DNA of 64,000 nucleotides from Panicum virgatum. Taxonomy: Eukaryota; Streptophyta; Magnoliopsida; Poales; Poaceae. Shown piece by piece: positions 1 through 10,433 of this stretch; position 1 is the first letter of the stretch; the number at the start of each line of letters is the position of its first letter. The notes under the pieces are model-generated. The model was not told the DNA's origin, ran no database searches, and worked only from the letters and a program-made list of their open reading frames with translations. The stretch spans positions 52,978,951 through 53,042,950 of the forward strand of contig NC_053138.1 of NCBI RefSeq assembly GCF_016808335.1, in the 5' to 3' direction. Position numbers and translations under genes: made by a program.

Positions 1-323
1 CGACGGGGACGACAACGGAGACGGCGATGTGATCTACTACTCGTACTGCAACATCAAGGCGGCCGGCGTTCTGACTGACATCGACAACATGGGACGGCCA
101 CGGTCGAAGCCCACCGTGGTGCTCTCCCTTAACTGGGGGATGATACATACGGCCATCGTCTGCGCAGAGCCGGGCGACACCCTTTGGCGAGCCGTCGCCA
201 TGAGCTGCGCCGGCGACATCGAGTGCGAGCTGCCGGCAATCCATGGCGGCCTCGCCGTGCAGGGCCGCTTCTTCGTCCCCAACCGCGCCGGAGACGTGCT
301 CGAGGTGGAGGTCAGGCCACAGC
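1..323 (+). pseudogene. F-box/DUF295-type gene, middle part of last exon (arm 1)
   Basis: This is the central part of an F-box/DUF295-type exon. The frame starts at base 2 and matches the intact copy on the minus strand at 49148-50444 almost base for base. One visible coding difference is Ala for Asp just before the residues MSCAG. The upstream exon and the F-box motif lie left of the window edge. The reading frame is cut at 323 by the CACTA element C1 and resumes at 10434 after the AGC target-site duplication. A transcript reading into C1 would stay open to a stop at 806-808, adding roughly 160 residues coded by CACTA subterminal repeats. The family acts as substrate adaptors of SCF ubiquitin ligases, but this copy is most likely non-functional. 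Confidence 0.9.
321..323. repeat. Left target-site duplication (AGC) of CACTA C1
   Basis: AGC precedes the left C1 terminus and is repeated at 10434-10436 after the right terminus. The intact F-box copy at 49148-50213 has a single AGC at this point, so deleting C1 plus one AGC restores the coding frame exactly. A 3-bp duplication is the CACTA norm. Confidence 0.97.
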
Positions 324-900
324 CACTACCGGACTCAGGTACTTTGCCGAGTGTCACAGACACTCGGCAAAGGCAGAAAAACACTCGGCAAATTGTTGGC
401 CGAGTGTGGCACTCGGCAAAGCGCACACGGCCTTTCTTCTACCGGCAAAGCCGGCTTTGCCGAGTGCCTTTTCACGGGCACTCGGCAAACCTTTACCGTG
501 TGCCAAGTCGCACTCGGCAAAAAAAAGTTGAAACGGGACGGACGGACGGACAGGTGAACTGGCGAACGGGACGGCGAACTGGCGAACGGGACGGCCGAAC
601 GGGACGGGTCGAAAACTTTGCCGAGTGCCATATGCTCGGCACTCGGCAAAGATTCAAACTTCGCCGAGTGCCAACCTGGCCGCACTCGGCGAAGTTTGGG
701 TTTTTGCCGAGTGTCAGGTGTCTGGCACTCGGCGAAGTTTGGGTCTTTGCCGAGTGCCAGTCGTCTGTCACTCGGCGAAGTTTCAAACTTCGCCGAGTGC
801 CAAGGTAATTACACTCGGCAAATACGTTTTCCAGGAAATAGAAAAATGGTTGCTTTGCCGAGTGTCAGGGTAAAAACACTCGGCAAAAGCTTGCTGTTTT
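324..900. repeat. 3' subterminal repeat array of C1
   Basis: About a dozen copies of a ~12-bp motif (TTTGCCGAGTG or CGCCGAGTG, both orientations, usually as facing pairs) lie between 338 and 886. They are interrupted by a short GACGGACGG/GGCGAACGGGACGG simple repeat at 536-606. In En/Spm such repeats bind the element-encoded TNPA-type protein. The motif contains no stop codon in any frame, which explains the many spurious open frames here. Confidence 0.9.
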
Positions 901-1187
901 TTTATATTTTTTCTGTTTTTATGTATTAACCACATTCATCGTCACAAAAAAAAACATATATACATTCCAGACAAGCGTTACAGTATATATATGGCACATC
1001 CATCACATAATAATGCAAATATCTCACGCTGTGTCGCATGAATATCACAAATAGCATAAGTCCAACATCGATGGTATAAGTGTAACGTTCAACAAGCACA
1101 AGTCCAACTAATTAAACAAGTCTAGTCCAACAACAACAAGCCCGTAGAACAAATATCATAAACAACTCTAAATTAGCTAGGTGGCCA
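900..1187. other. C1 internal 3' non-coding stretch
   Basis: AT-rich sequence between the 3' subterminal array and the last exon of the Transposase_24-type gene. It presumably contains the 3' UTR. I see no further gene or repeat in it. Confidence 0.5.
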
Positions 1188-3931
1188 CTACGACGCTGCA
1201 CGTGCCGGTGAATGCTCGTCCGGAGGCTCATTTGACCCCCAATCGATTGATTCTGCAAAAAAAAATATTTTAACTTTTGGCATGGTGATGCATAGAGCCA
1301 CTATCTGAACAAGGTAAAATACAATAAAAATGCAGGCCGTATATATTGCATCAAACACAAGTATTATTTGCAATGCATCTGAACCAGTATTAGCTTGATA
1401 AAAGAAGGAAAAAATAAAAGGAGTACTGAGATTATACTACTTGTCCATCATGTACGATCGTTCTAAACTTCCACTAATTTTCCAAGTGTGGCTGAAAGAT
1501 CAGTCCTGGTGCCTCCTAATCATACGTAATTAAACAGCAATATATAGTCACGAATTTACTGTCTAATTTGTGGGAAATTACATTGGCAGCCTAGCTAATC
1601 TCTAGTATATAGCACGAGAGATCTTGGGAAGGATCATGTAGCACACGTGTTCGATCAGCCAACCACTAAGTATCTCAACACTCCACTAAGTGAGTCTAGA
1701 TGTTCTTTCAGATATAGCACATGATATATTGACATAAAGTATCTCAAAATTTGAATATATATGTGCAAGCAAAGTAAATCTATATATCATACTCACAGGA
1801 GTGCCTGTAGTGCCAGATGGAGGAAAGATAGACGGAATGCCTAGCGGTGGCAGCGGTGGTGGAGGCCAGGCCATCGTTGGCGGCGGTTGATAGTTGATTG
1901 TCGCGCCAAGGCCTTGGAGATATGAGAACATGGTCTGCATCTGTTGTTGCGCGGCCTGTCGCTCAGCAAGAAGCGCCTGCTCCATCCTCTGCCGCTCCTG
2001 CATCCGCTCTTCCTGCCACCTGCGCTCTTGCTCCTGCCTTAGCGTCCGCTCCTCCTCCAGCCTCGCCTCGATCTCCTCCCGCCTCTTCGTCTCTTCGTCC
2101 ATCCGGGCCTATAAGATTTCACCCAAATGTTACAATGCGAACAAAATATAACTAACAGCAACGAACGACAAATGGAGCAGAAATAACCTGGATTGCACGC
2201 ACGCTGGCCACTGAAGTCTCAGGCCGTGGGCGTATTGGCGGAGTCGAGTCGGTGGTCCTTGCCCGAAGCTGAGAGAGAGTCGGCGTACTGGCTGTGTCGA
2301 CAAGGCTGTTGGCGATCCAGTAACGGCCGTGCTTCTTCCCTCCTCCTGCCCTCATGATGGCTTCTCCAGAAAGGGGCTGGGTGGCCGGATCCCATGTGTC
2401 CCCATGGAGTGCCTTTCCCATCTCCGTGTACTCAGTGATGCGCGTGTGGACGCTCGGGTTGCTGTACGCCTCGGGTGGATCCGCCGGGTTGTAGGAGACG
2501 TCGGACGTCGCCCTGCCCTTGTGCGCCATACAGTATGCCTGGAAGTCATTGCATTCCTGGTCTTCATGTGACCCCGACTGCAAGCAAAGCGAAAGAATAC
2601 AATGATTAGTGAGAATGCAGAATTTAGAGTTTGAAAGTACCAAAAAGTGTAATGACTTACCCAAGCATCCCTGTACTCGGGAAGGCCTCGGCTGTCTTGA
2701 TGGTGTGGCGCACCTTGCATCAACAAGCGGCGCTCCCGGCATAAGTTGTGCCGCTGAATCCACTCCTCGCTAAGCCACATGTCCACCATCATTTCCCAGC
2801 ACGCGCCCTTGCCAGCACACCAGTTCGGAGGCACCTACATGTAATGGAAGCAAAGTGGATGACATTTCCGAAAATGAAATTCAAAAGAAATGAGTAGTGA
2901 TTTCGTCATTTACCCTCAAGTATTGTTCCCGCGTGAGAAACATATTTCTTGCTACGTCCTTGCCGACCTTCCTTTTTTCCACATCGGCGTAGTAGGTAAT
3001 TACGGCCTGAACACGCGCCTCGTAGTGCATGTCCTTCACTAGTTTGCGACATGCTGTGTCAGCCACCTAAGCCGCTATGGCCTCATATCCTGGCTCGCAC
3101 CTGAAGAAATCCTGCATAGACTCGATAATTGCAGTCAATATTCAAAGAGTTTCAAATATATGGTAACTATTCACCAATATAGTGCGACGACTTACCCAAA
3201 ATTCTCCCACCACTCGTCTCGCCTTGTTGCCGAAGGACCTCCCTTCCCGATCTTCTGCATCTGGGACGGCGATGTAGTGGTCCCACGTGTATGCCGGCTC
3301 CAGATTCCCGGCATGCATCACCAGCCCAGGGAAGAGCTCCCTGCATAGGGTTCCCAGGATGCCGTTGGGCTTCCTTTTGTGGGCACCCGCCTGCACGAGC
3401 ATCCAATACCTGTAAAAGTGTATAACATAAAGTATTAGTATCTTGTCATTTTGAACATATGAATTGAAAAATAAATGCCATTGTGTATAACATAAAGTAT
3501 TACCTGTCTGGTACCGGTCGAATGATCGGGCGTCTCGCAAGAGGTATCGGCCGCTGCGGCAGTTGCGACAGTCCTCGCAACCACACCGCCCTCGTATCTC
3601 CTGCTGCCTCCTCCTCCTCCTCCTGGTCCTCCTCCTCCTGTCTCGGCTCCTCCTGCTCCCGCACCTCCTCCTCCTCCTCCTCCTCCGCCGCCGCCGCCGC
3701 CGCCGTCAAATCTGGAGGTGTCCTCTCCCTCCTGCTTCTTCTCGTCCTCCCCTGGTATCCACCACCTGTCTTACCTCCTCTCGTTCTCCCTGGCCCTCGT
3801 CCCCAACGCCTCCTGGACCCCTCTGAGACATTGGACCCCCCTGCTGCACTGGACCCCTCAGGAGCCTCTTGCTCTCCACCACTACTCCTGTACAAGGCGC
3901 TCAGGAAACCAATCTTGCCCCCGCCTGGCAT
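1188..3931 (-). pseudogene. C1 second gene: Transposase_24 (Ptta/En/Spm) DNA-binding-type protein
   Basis: Likely exons on the minus strand, all with GT-AG borders, are 3504-3931, 3196-3409, 2914-3111, 2661-2834, 2188-2577, 1797-2108 and 1188-1252. Exon 1 begins MPGGGKIG and codes a low-complexity acidic Glu-rich and Arg-rich N-terminus. Exons 2-5 code the conserved Transposase_24 region (motifs NGILGTLCRELFPG, TWDHYIAV, GKKHGRYWI). Exon 6 codes a Glu/Arg/Gln coiled coil followed by a Pro-rich tail. In CACTA elements this protein family is thought to bind subterminal repeats and assist the tnp2 transposase. Exon 3 has an in-frame TAG (complement of 3067-3069) where related copies read through, so the protein is probably truncated unless the stop is bypassed. 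The family call is firm; exact splice sites are inferred. Confidence 0.82.
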
Positions 3932-4209
3932 TTCGAATCAATAACCTGCAATCAATAATTGTAAATGAATCAGCAAAAATGAACAATATGTACTTAACAA
4001 ATTATGCAAAATAAACAATAAATATGCGCCATTTTTTAGAAGAGACTCCGATTCGTTCTAGGTCGGAGACCTTGAGCGACGCCAGAATAGACGAACAAAT
4101 TGCCTGTGTGAAATATGATCAAGGGGTTGGATGCTGCTTAGTGCAAACGCAAGAAGATGTTAAATGAGATGCTAAATCGTGGAACATCATGAACACGTTA
4201 AATGAGAAC

Positions 4210-6750
4210 TTACCCTATGTACGGCTCCACCTCAGAAAGGTTGGTCAACAAATAAAGCATGATACGACGCCACTCTTCATGGTTCAGGGTCTTGTACCTC
4301 GCATCACTTGCACTTCCAAGTTGCCCTCGGAAAATACTGAGACTCGATTCCTTATCGCCAGCATTGTAACAAGGAGGTGGATTATGCACGCTGGGAAGCT
4401 TCTCACCATAGTATTTAGTCGTGAAGTTTGACACCTCCTCCAAAATGTATGCCTCAGCAATCGAAGCCTCAATTTTGCATTTATTCTTACATTTCATTCG
4501 AAGAACCTTCTGGCATCTTTCAACTGGATAGCACCAACGGAACTGCACAGGCCCTCCCATTCTTGCCTCATAAGGCAGATGCAGAAGCAAATGTTGCATT
4601 GGATTGAAGAAGGCTGGTGGAAAGATCTTCTCCAACTTACAGAGCAACACGGGAGCCATTTTTTCCATGTCCGCAATAATAGCCCGAGATAACTCCTTAG
4701 CACAAAGCTGACGGAAAAAATTGCTCAACTCTGCTAGCACGAGCCATACATTATCAGGTAAGTAGCCTCGAACCATTACCAGAAGAAGCCGCTCAATCCA
4801 TATATGGTAGTCATGACTCTTTAGCCCGTTGATTCGCATAGTAGTCAAGTTCACACCCCTCCTAAGATTCGTTGCATATCCATCAGGAAATTGTAACTTT
4901 TGGATCCACTCTAGTGCTTCTTTCTTCTGGGCCCTCATGAGGACGAAGTCGGCCTGTGTCTTCTTCCATTTCCTCCCGGGTCCAGGAGTCCTCATTTCGT
5001 ATCTTGGTCTATCGCACAACATTGCCAGATCCACTCTTGCCTTTACGTTGTCCTTTGTCTTATCAGAAATATCCATGACTGTTCCAAAAAGTGCCTCCCC
5101 CCAATTCTTTTCAGTATGCATCACATCAATGTTGTGTGGAAGCAGAATATCATCAATATAAGGGAGCCTCCACAGCCCAGACTTCTGAGTCCAAGCATGT
5201 TCCTCACCGTACCCAACAAAACCACCGCCATCGTTGACTCGGAGAGTGTCTATCTGAGCATGAATCGCAGCACCCGTCATGATCGGTGGTGCAAATTCTG
5301 TAATTTTTACACCTTTCGTGAAGTTCTTAACGTCTTGTCTAAAAGGATGGTCAGCGGGGAGGAATTGTCGATGTTTGTCAAACGACGAATACTTACCCCC
5401 CTTCCTCAACCAGATGAACTGCAGAGCTGCCTTGCATGTTGGACATGGGAACTTCCCGTGAGTACACCAGCCACAGAATATGCCATACGCGGGTAAGTCA
5501 TGCAGGGAGAATTGGTACCAAACATACATTCTAAAATTTGTCTTTGTTGCTCGATCATAGGTCCACACCCCTTCGTCCCATGCCTTGACCAAATCATCAA
5601 TCAGAGGCTCCATGTAAACACTCATTTTATTCCCCGGGTGCTCTGGAATAATCAACGACACGAATATGGACTGTCGTTGAAATAGGACCCCTGGAGGGCG
5701 ATTCAGAGGGATAACAAACACAGGCCAGCATGAGTACGAGGCGGCCACCATCCCATAAGGATTGAACCCATCTGTTGCAAGCGCAATACGTACATTACGA
5801 GCTTCATTAGCCTTGTCATGATGAATCCTATCAAAATTCTTCCATGACTCACCATCGGATGGATGCACCATCTTGTCAGGGTTGTATCGAACACCTTTCT
5901 TGTGCCAGGTCATCTGTTGCGCGGATTCCTCGGTCATGAATAGTCGTTGGATCCTCGGAATGAAAGGAAGGTAGCGTAGGATTTTCACGGGAATCGTGAG
6001 CTGCTTCTTAGGCTGACCATCACCAGAGTCCACTTCGAGGAACCTAGAGGCTTTACATTTCGGACAGTAAGCAGCTTTCTCATGCTCCTTCCTAAATAAG
6101 ATACACCCATTTGGACAAGAATGTATCTGCTCATATGGCATCTTAAGTGCACCGAGAATTTTCTGTGCCTGATACATTGACTTTGGCATAATGTGATTTT
6201 CTGGAAGCATGCTTCCAAACACGGTCAACAGACTGTCGAAGGCGTCTCGGCTCAGGCTAAACTGAGACTTCAAGGCCATTAGTCGTCCGATGCCATCCAG
6301 CTGAGAAACCTTTGTATGACCGTGAAGTGGTTTCTGTGCAGCCTCCAACATCTCGAAATACACCTTTGCGGATGCCTCTGGCTCCTCCTCCTGCAGTCGT
6401 TCACCGAAATGTGCTTCATGATAGTCATGTAACATGTCTCCAACCCCACCATCAGCATCACAATCATCGATGCGTTGCCTCACAACCTCGTCCCTCATAC
6501 GGTGGCCTTCACCATGAAAGATCCACCGGGTATAGTCCGGCGTAAATCCATACTTGCAAAGATGTTGGCCCATAACCTTCTTCGTTTTCCGTTTCTTATT
6601 TCCACATATGTTGCACGGACACCACAAGAAACTCGATCCTTCAGCCTGACTCCACGCGGCTTCCAAAAAATCATTGGTCTTTCGAATCCATTCATCGGTC
6701 ATGGTAGCCTGACTTGGACGGCCCGTGTACATCCAATGACGGTCATCCAT
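4210..6750 (-). CDS. C1 tnp2-family CACTA transposase (TNPD-like)
   Basis: A single uninterrupted frame of 846 codons begins MDDRHWMYTGRP. Domains in order: an N-terminal Transpos_assoc zinc-finger-like region (about residues 1-85, Cys pairs in WCPCNICG); the tnp2 transposase domain (about 165-560, with CPNGCILFRKEHE, CPKCKASRFLEV, NVRIALATDGFNP and HNIDVMHTEKNW); and a DUF4218-type region (about 660-780, with FFNPMQHLLLHLP and YPVERCQK). tnp2 proteins catalyse excision and insertion at CACTA ends. No stop or frameshift is visible. The final codons overlap a good splice donor (AGG|GTAAGT at the stop), so the real gene may continue into 3' exons that I could not identify. The ATG at 6750 was chosen because it opens the conserved Transpos_assoc motif. 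Confidence 0.92.
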   Translation of the reverse strand: MDDRHWMYTGRPSQATMTDEWIRKTNDFLEAAWSQAEGSSFLWCPCNICGNKKRKTKKVMGQHLCKYGFTPDYTRWIFHGEGHRMRDEVVRQRIDDCDADGGVGDMLHDYHEAHFGERLQEEEPEASAKVYFEMLEAAQKPLHGHTKVSQLDGIGRLMALKSQFSLSRDAFDSLLTVFGSMLPENHIMPKSMYQAQKILGALKMPYEQIHSCPNGCILFRKEHEKAAYCPKCKASRFLEVDSGDGQPKKQLTIPVKILRYLPFIPRIQRLFMTEESAQQMTWHKKGVRYNPDKMVHPSDGESWKNFDRIHHDKANEARNVRIALATDGFNPYGMVAASYSCWPVFVIPLNRPPGVLFQRQSIFVSLIIPEHPGNKMSVYMEPLIDDLVKAWDEGVWTYDRATKTNFRMYVWYQFSLHDLPAYGIFCGWCTHGKFPCPTCKAALQFIWLRKGGKYSSFDKHRQFLPADHPFRQDVKNFTKGVKITEFAPPIMTGAAIHAQIDTLRVNDGGGFVGYGEEHAWTQKSGLWRLPYIDDILLPHNIDVMHTEKNWGEALFGTVMDISDKTKDNVKARVDLAMLCDRPRYEMRTPGPGRKWKKTQADFVLMRAQKKEALEWIQKLQFPDGYATNLRRGVNLTTMRINGLKSHDYHIWIERLLLVMVRGYLPDNVWLVLAELSNFFRQLCAKELSRAIIADMEKMAPVLLCKLEKIFPPAFFNPMQHLLLHLPYEARMGGPVQFRWCYPVERCQKVLRMKCKNKCKIEASIAEAYILEEVSNFTTKYYGEKLPSVHNPPPCYNAGDKESSLSIFRGQLGSASDARYKTLNHEEWRRIMLYLLTNLSEVEPYIG

Positions 6751-6863
6751 CCTCTAAACCGGAGTGAGAATAAAAATCAAATGCATCTACGTGTTGTCCC
6801 TACATTCTAATAGGTGAAGGTAGGTCCTAATCCCACCCGAGGATGCGTACATACGGTCAGTTT

Positions 6864-7008
6864 TCATGGTCCACTACCATCCGAGACAAAATTTCGGCAG
6901 CACCTCCCCGCTGTTCTCCAAATACACGTCCCGAAAGGGAGATTGTGTATCCGGAGAACAACGGGGAGGTGATGCCGAGACTCTGTCTCGGATGGGAGTT
7001 GATCATGG
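6864..7008. ncRNA. Long imperfect hairpin upstream of C1 tnp2 (candidate small-RNA precursor)
   Basis: Bases 6864-6927 and the reverse complement of 6945-7008 align over ~63 bp with about ten mismatches, several of which would be G:U pairs in RNA. The intervening loop contains the mini-hairpin TCCC-GAAA-GGGA. The whole would fold into a ~145-nt rod capped by a GAAA tetraloop. It lies ~110 bp upstream of the tnp2 ATG, in the leader or promoter side. Rice miR820 is an established case of a microRNA precursor inside CACTA elements; this sequence is not obviously the same. Whether it is transcribed or diced is unknown. Confidence 0.5.
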
Positions 7009-7009
7009 T

Positions 7010-8740
7010 AACTATCCGTATCTACGCATCCTCGGGCTGTCCAAATAACGTGGACAATTCGAAGGAGATATAATTATAGATATGCAAAGATCCGCATATC
7101 TCAATTGTATCTCTTCCGAATGGGAGACGCCTAACTAGGTTACATGAACTACGAGGTGCTAGATATGCAAAGACGGTGGCGGTGCTAGATATGCAAAGAC
7201 GGTGGCGGTGCTTACAACGGGTCGGCGGTGTAGGCGTGGCCGGCTTGGTGTGGACTCGCAGTTCAAGCTTCTCGTCGAGCACGTCGCAGGCGGACGCCGC
7301 TACCAGCCTATATTTTGTGCAGTCAGAACAAATAAAAGGTTAAGCATCATGACTAGCAAGAAAGCAAAATCATCAGCGGAAACTACTAAAGCATTGAGGG
7401 CACATTGAACACGACTTTCTCTGTTGACATAATATCCACCTTTGCATTAATTGAACACGACTATCGTATGCATATGAAACAGCAATGATACAAATCAGCG
7501 CTTATACATACAAAACAGTACCTTTGCATTAATTGCTCGGTCAGTATTAGTCACTAAGACATGATGTCCTGAGACCTGATGTTGTTAGAATCTGATAAAT
7601 GCTACTGATTGAGCTAGAGTTTAAAGAAAGTCCCAGGAAGGAGGTGACATCAAAGTTCAAAAGTCCCAACTTTCGACTACACATTCAAATTTCCATAGGC
7701 TCAGGCTGTTACTTAAAAGTTTCCTTACAAGGTATAAGGCTGCTATTTAGCATAGAACATATAATACATGCACCTATGGTCTACTCTTCCTAATGTGTTT
7801 TGTGACTTTGTGTAATCATGTGCATCAGCGCTAATAAGCAAACACATGCTAGGACATGCCATTGGTGTTACTTCAGTCATCTACATCTTGAAAAAAGAAA
7901 GGCAAGTTATTCTTCAAAATTAACATGAAAATGACAAAGGTGCATCAAATTTATAGTAAATCAACAATTTTCAGGATACATGGTTCCTAGTGATGCATGA
8001 CAGAAGACCGTCTTGGGGCCCGGCCTCGTCTCCTAACTACACTAGACTACTGGAGTATGATGAATCGCAGGTTAGCATCACCTAACCTTAGTGTTGAATA
8101 CATTCAAGGACAACAACCCTAAGTAGTAAGTAGTAGTAAGTATACCAAATTAAATTGAACTCCAGAAAAGTAGTAATAAGTATAAAATAATCCATATATT
8201 CGAGGAATTTGCAGGCTCCACACTGATGTGACACCAACAAATATGCAATACAAACTACTAAAACTCTACCAGATTAGTATTCTAAAGCTTGGACATGGAC
8301 CTGTATTTACCAAGAGCAAGTATCTGTTACTATGACCGGAGTGGACAGCCGCTGCCGGGGAGCCGAATCCGCCAGGCCGCCTCCGCCGCCGCCGCCGCTG
8401 GACGGCTGCGCCGCCTTCGCGTGTGCCGCGCCGGCGCCTCCCCTCGAGACTCTGGAAGGAGAAGGAGAGAACGAGGATTCGTTCCGGACCTAATGAGGTG
8501 GGGTTTCGTTCCGGGCCGGAAAGGGGGAGGAAAGGTCCGGATGGGCCAGTTTTCAATCCGGACCAGGCTCCGGGGACGGCGAGCCAGGGCGTGGAGGCGG
8601 CGGGGCAGGGCGCGGCGCGCCGGGGCGGGGCGTGGAGGCGGCGGCGCGGCGGAGTGGAGGCGGCGGCGTGAGTACGGGTGTGTGCGGCGTGAGTGAGTGC
8701 GCGTGTGTGCGGGTCGGTCACTTAGCTGGGGGCGGGGGCA
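7010..8740. other. C1 5' non-coding region
   Basis: No convincing gene lies between the hairpin and the internal subterminal cluster. A 21-23 bp unit around GATATGCAAAGACGGTGGCGGTGC is tandemly repeated near 7161-7210. Bases 8330-8700 are GC-rich, with open frames on both strands that have low-complexity Arg/Pro/Ala composition and no recognisable domain. I see nothing else in 7210-8330. Confidence 0.5.
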
Positions 8741-8875
8741 GAAACTTTGCCGAGTGCCAGATCACGGCACTCGGCAAAGACACGACCGCTTTGCCGAGTG
8801 CCCTGATTTGGCACTCGGCAAAGCCGCTACCGCTTTGCCGAGTGCCACGCTGGCAGCACTCGGCAAAGCCAGGAT
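8740..8875. repeat. Inner subterminal-repeat cluster of C1
   Basis: Six TTTGCCGAGTGCC/GGCACTCGGCAAA motifs arranged as three facing pairs. The cluster lies ~1.5 kb inside the right terminus and is separated from the terminal array by ~960 bp of AT-rich DNA. It may mark an older 5' boundary of the element, displaced by insertion of the AT-rich block. Confidence 0.8.
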
Positions 8876-9838
8876 TTCATTTCAAAATCCTTCAATTCAA
8901 AATTTATTTAAACATATTTCTTTGATTATAATTTAACATTTCATTACTAAACTTATATTTCAGACAAATATATCATGCTTCAATGATAAAAATTATATTA
9001 TTTCAATCACTTTTAGCTATATTTCAATTTGTATGAACTAATTCACTACATTTTTCAAAAAAATTAAAAAATACGAAAACATTTCGAAAAATAACCAAAC
9101 TTTAACATAAACCAATTTATGAGGTCTATTGCGTATATAAAAAATTTAACATACTTTAGCCAAAAAAATTCCATTATTTCATGCAGTATAAGTTCAAATT
9201 CAATTTACATAGTACTAAAAAACTTTAATATTATCAAATAGGCTCAAAAAATAATGAATATTTACCATAAACCTATCCATCATGTCCATTGCCTACACAA
9301 AAAATTTTGAAGTCAAAACTCAATTGGATGGTCCGTTGGACTCAAAAACATAACTGACTCATTCAAATGTCTTTGGATCCTCTTCAGGATTCCTCATCCT
9401 GTAACCAACGTATGTGATAACTTTTTTGAAATCTTCTCAAATTTTTTCCACAGCCTCTACTTATGATATCATGCTTTCACTACAAATTTCATAATTTTTG
9501 GACTTCATTTGTGTTTTATAGAATTTAAAATCTATTCGGCCACAAATTCATTGCTATGTTTCCTGAATAAGATATTTGATTTTTTTTCTTTAAATTCTTG
9601 TACAAACCCTCAAATTTGACTCAATAACATGAATATAATTTTTCCATTAATTATCAACACTTTTGACAACATTTGGCAGTTCAAATTTGAATTATACACA
9701 AAATATTCTTGTAATCAAATAAATAATCTAAATATAGTAAACATAAAGGATAATTTGCCAAATTTAAATATGATGTCTTTCACATAGTATGAGAACGGAG
9801 GAAAAAGTTTGGAGGTCGTTGGAGAAAGTTTTTGTATT
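8876..9838. other. AT-rich block between the two 5' subterminal arrays of C1
   Basis: Strongly AT-rich sequence with no open frame of note, no tRNA-like sequence and no recognisable inverted ends. The base composition differs sharply from the GC-rich DNA on its left. Origin unknown. Confidence 0.5.
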
Positions 9839-10433
9839 TGTTTGCCGAGTGCCAAAGACGACACTCGGCAAAGTTTATTAAATGCCTAGTGCCTGTTCCA
9901 TTACACTCGGCATTACAATATGTTTGCCGAGTGCCCCAATTTGGCACTCGGCGAAGCATAACGGTAACGGCCGTGGAAAAATGGGAACGTTCGTGGCAAT
10001 AGCGTAACGGCCTTGGGGAGCTGGCGGGTGCGGTGCACGTGACAGCGTTTGCCGAGTGTCGACTGTAGGGCACTCGGCAAAGATCTTGTTGCCGAGTGTC
10101 CCCATGTAGGCACTCGGCAAAGATCTTGTTGCCGAGTGTCCCCATGTAGGCACTCGGCAAACAAAAGCATCGCCACCGTAACGGTCGTCTGCGGGTCGTC
10201 TGTTGGTGCACGTGACGCTCTTTGCTGAGTGTCAACTGACTAGCACTCGGCAAAGTGTGTCTTTGCCGAGTGCCATAAGGCTGGCACTCGGCAAAGAGAT
10301 AGTCCGCCGAGTGTTATTTGTTCGCCGAGTGCATGTTTTTTGGCACTCGGCAAATAGTATCTTTGCCGAGTGCTCGAGATTATGCACTCGGCAAATATCC
10401 GGGCACTCGGCATATGTCGGTTTTCCGGTAGTG
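9839..10433. repeat. 5' subterminal repeat array of C1
   Basis: More than a dozen TTTGCCGAGTG-type motifs in both orientations, ending in the terminal inverted repeat. A ~40-bp unit (GCCGAGTGTCCCCATGTAGG plus CACTCGGCAAAGATCTTGTT) is perfectly duplicated in tandem at about 10091-10160. These are the presumed binding sites of the element's accessory protein. Confidence 0.9.

Larger units (their letters stand above)
324..10433 (-). mobile_element. CACTA (En/Spm) transposon C1, 10.1 kb, complete
   Basis: The element opens with CACTACCGGACTCAGG and closes with the inverse of CACTACCGGAAAACC, so the first 10 bp are a perfect terminal inverted repeat. A 3-bp AGC target duplication flanks it. Both ends carry dense subterminal repeats of the type TTTGCCGAGTGYC...CACTCGGCAAA. 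Its two genes run on the minus strand, tnp2 (4210-6750) then a Transposase_24-type gene (1188-3931), so the functional 5' end is at 10433 and the 3' end at 324. It sits in an F-box exon whose empty counterpart lies in arm 2, so it inserted after the inverted duplication. The intact tnp2 frame and exact target duplication suggest a young insertion. Mobilisation may still need trans-acting help, because the second gene has a stop. Confidence 0.96.

Noticed and set aside
184..929. Overlapping small frames rich in FAEC, LPSA and CRVP-like peptides
   Set aside because: They are translations of CACTA subterminal repeats, which are open in every frame. The same applies at 8632-8936, 9780-10445, 17583-18007 and 41774-42400.
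3483..3944. Plus-strand Ser/Leu/Pro-rich frames
   Set aside because: Antisense shadow of the Glu/Arg-rich first exon of the C1 Transposase_24-type gene.
8266..8721. Candidate gene in the GC-rich patch of C1
   Set aside because: Frames overlap on both strands, composition is low complexity and no domain is visible. The position is the 5' non-coding region of the transposon.
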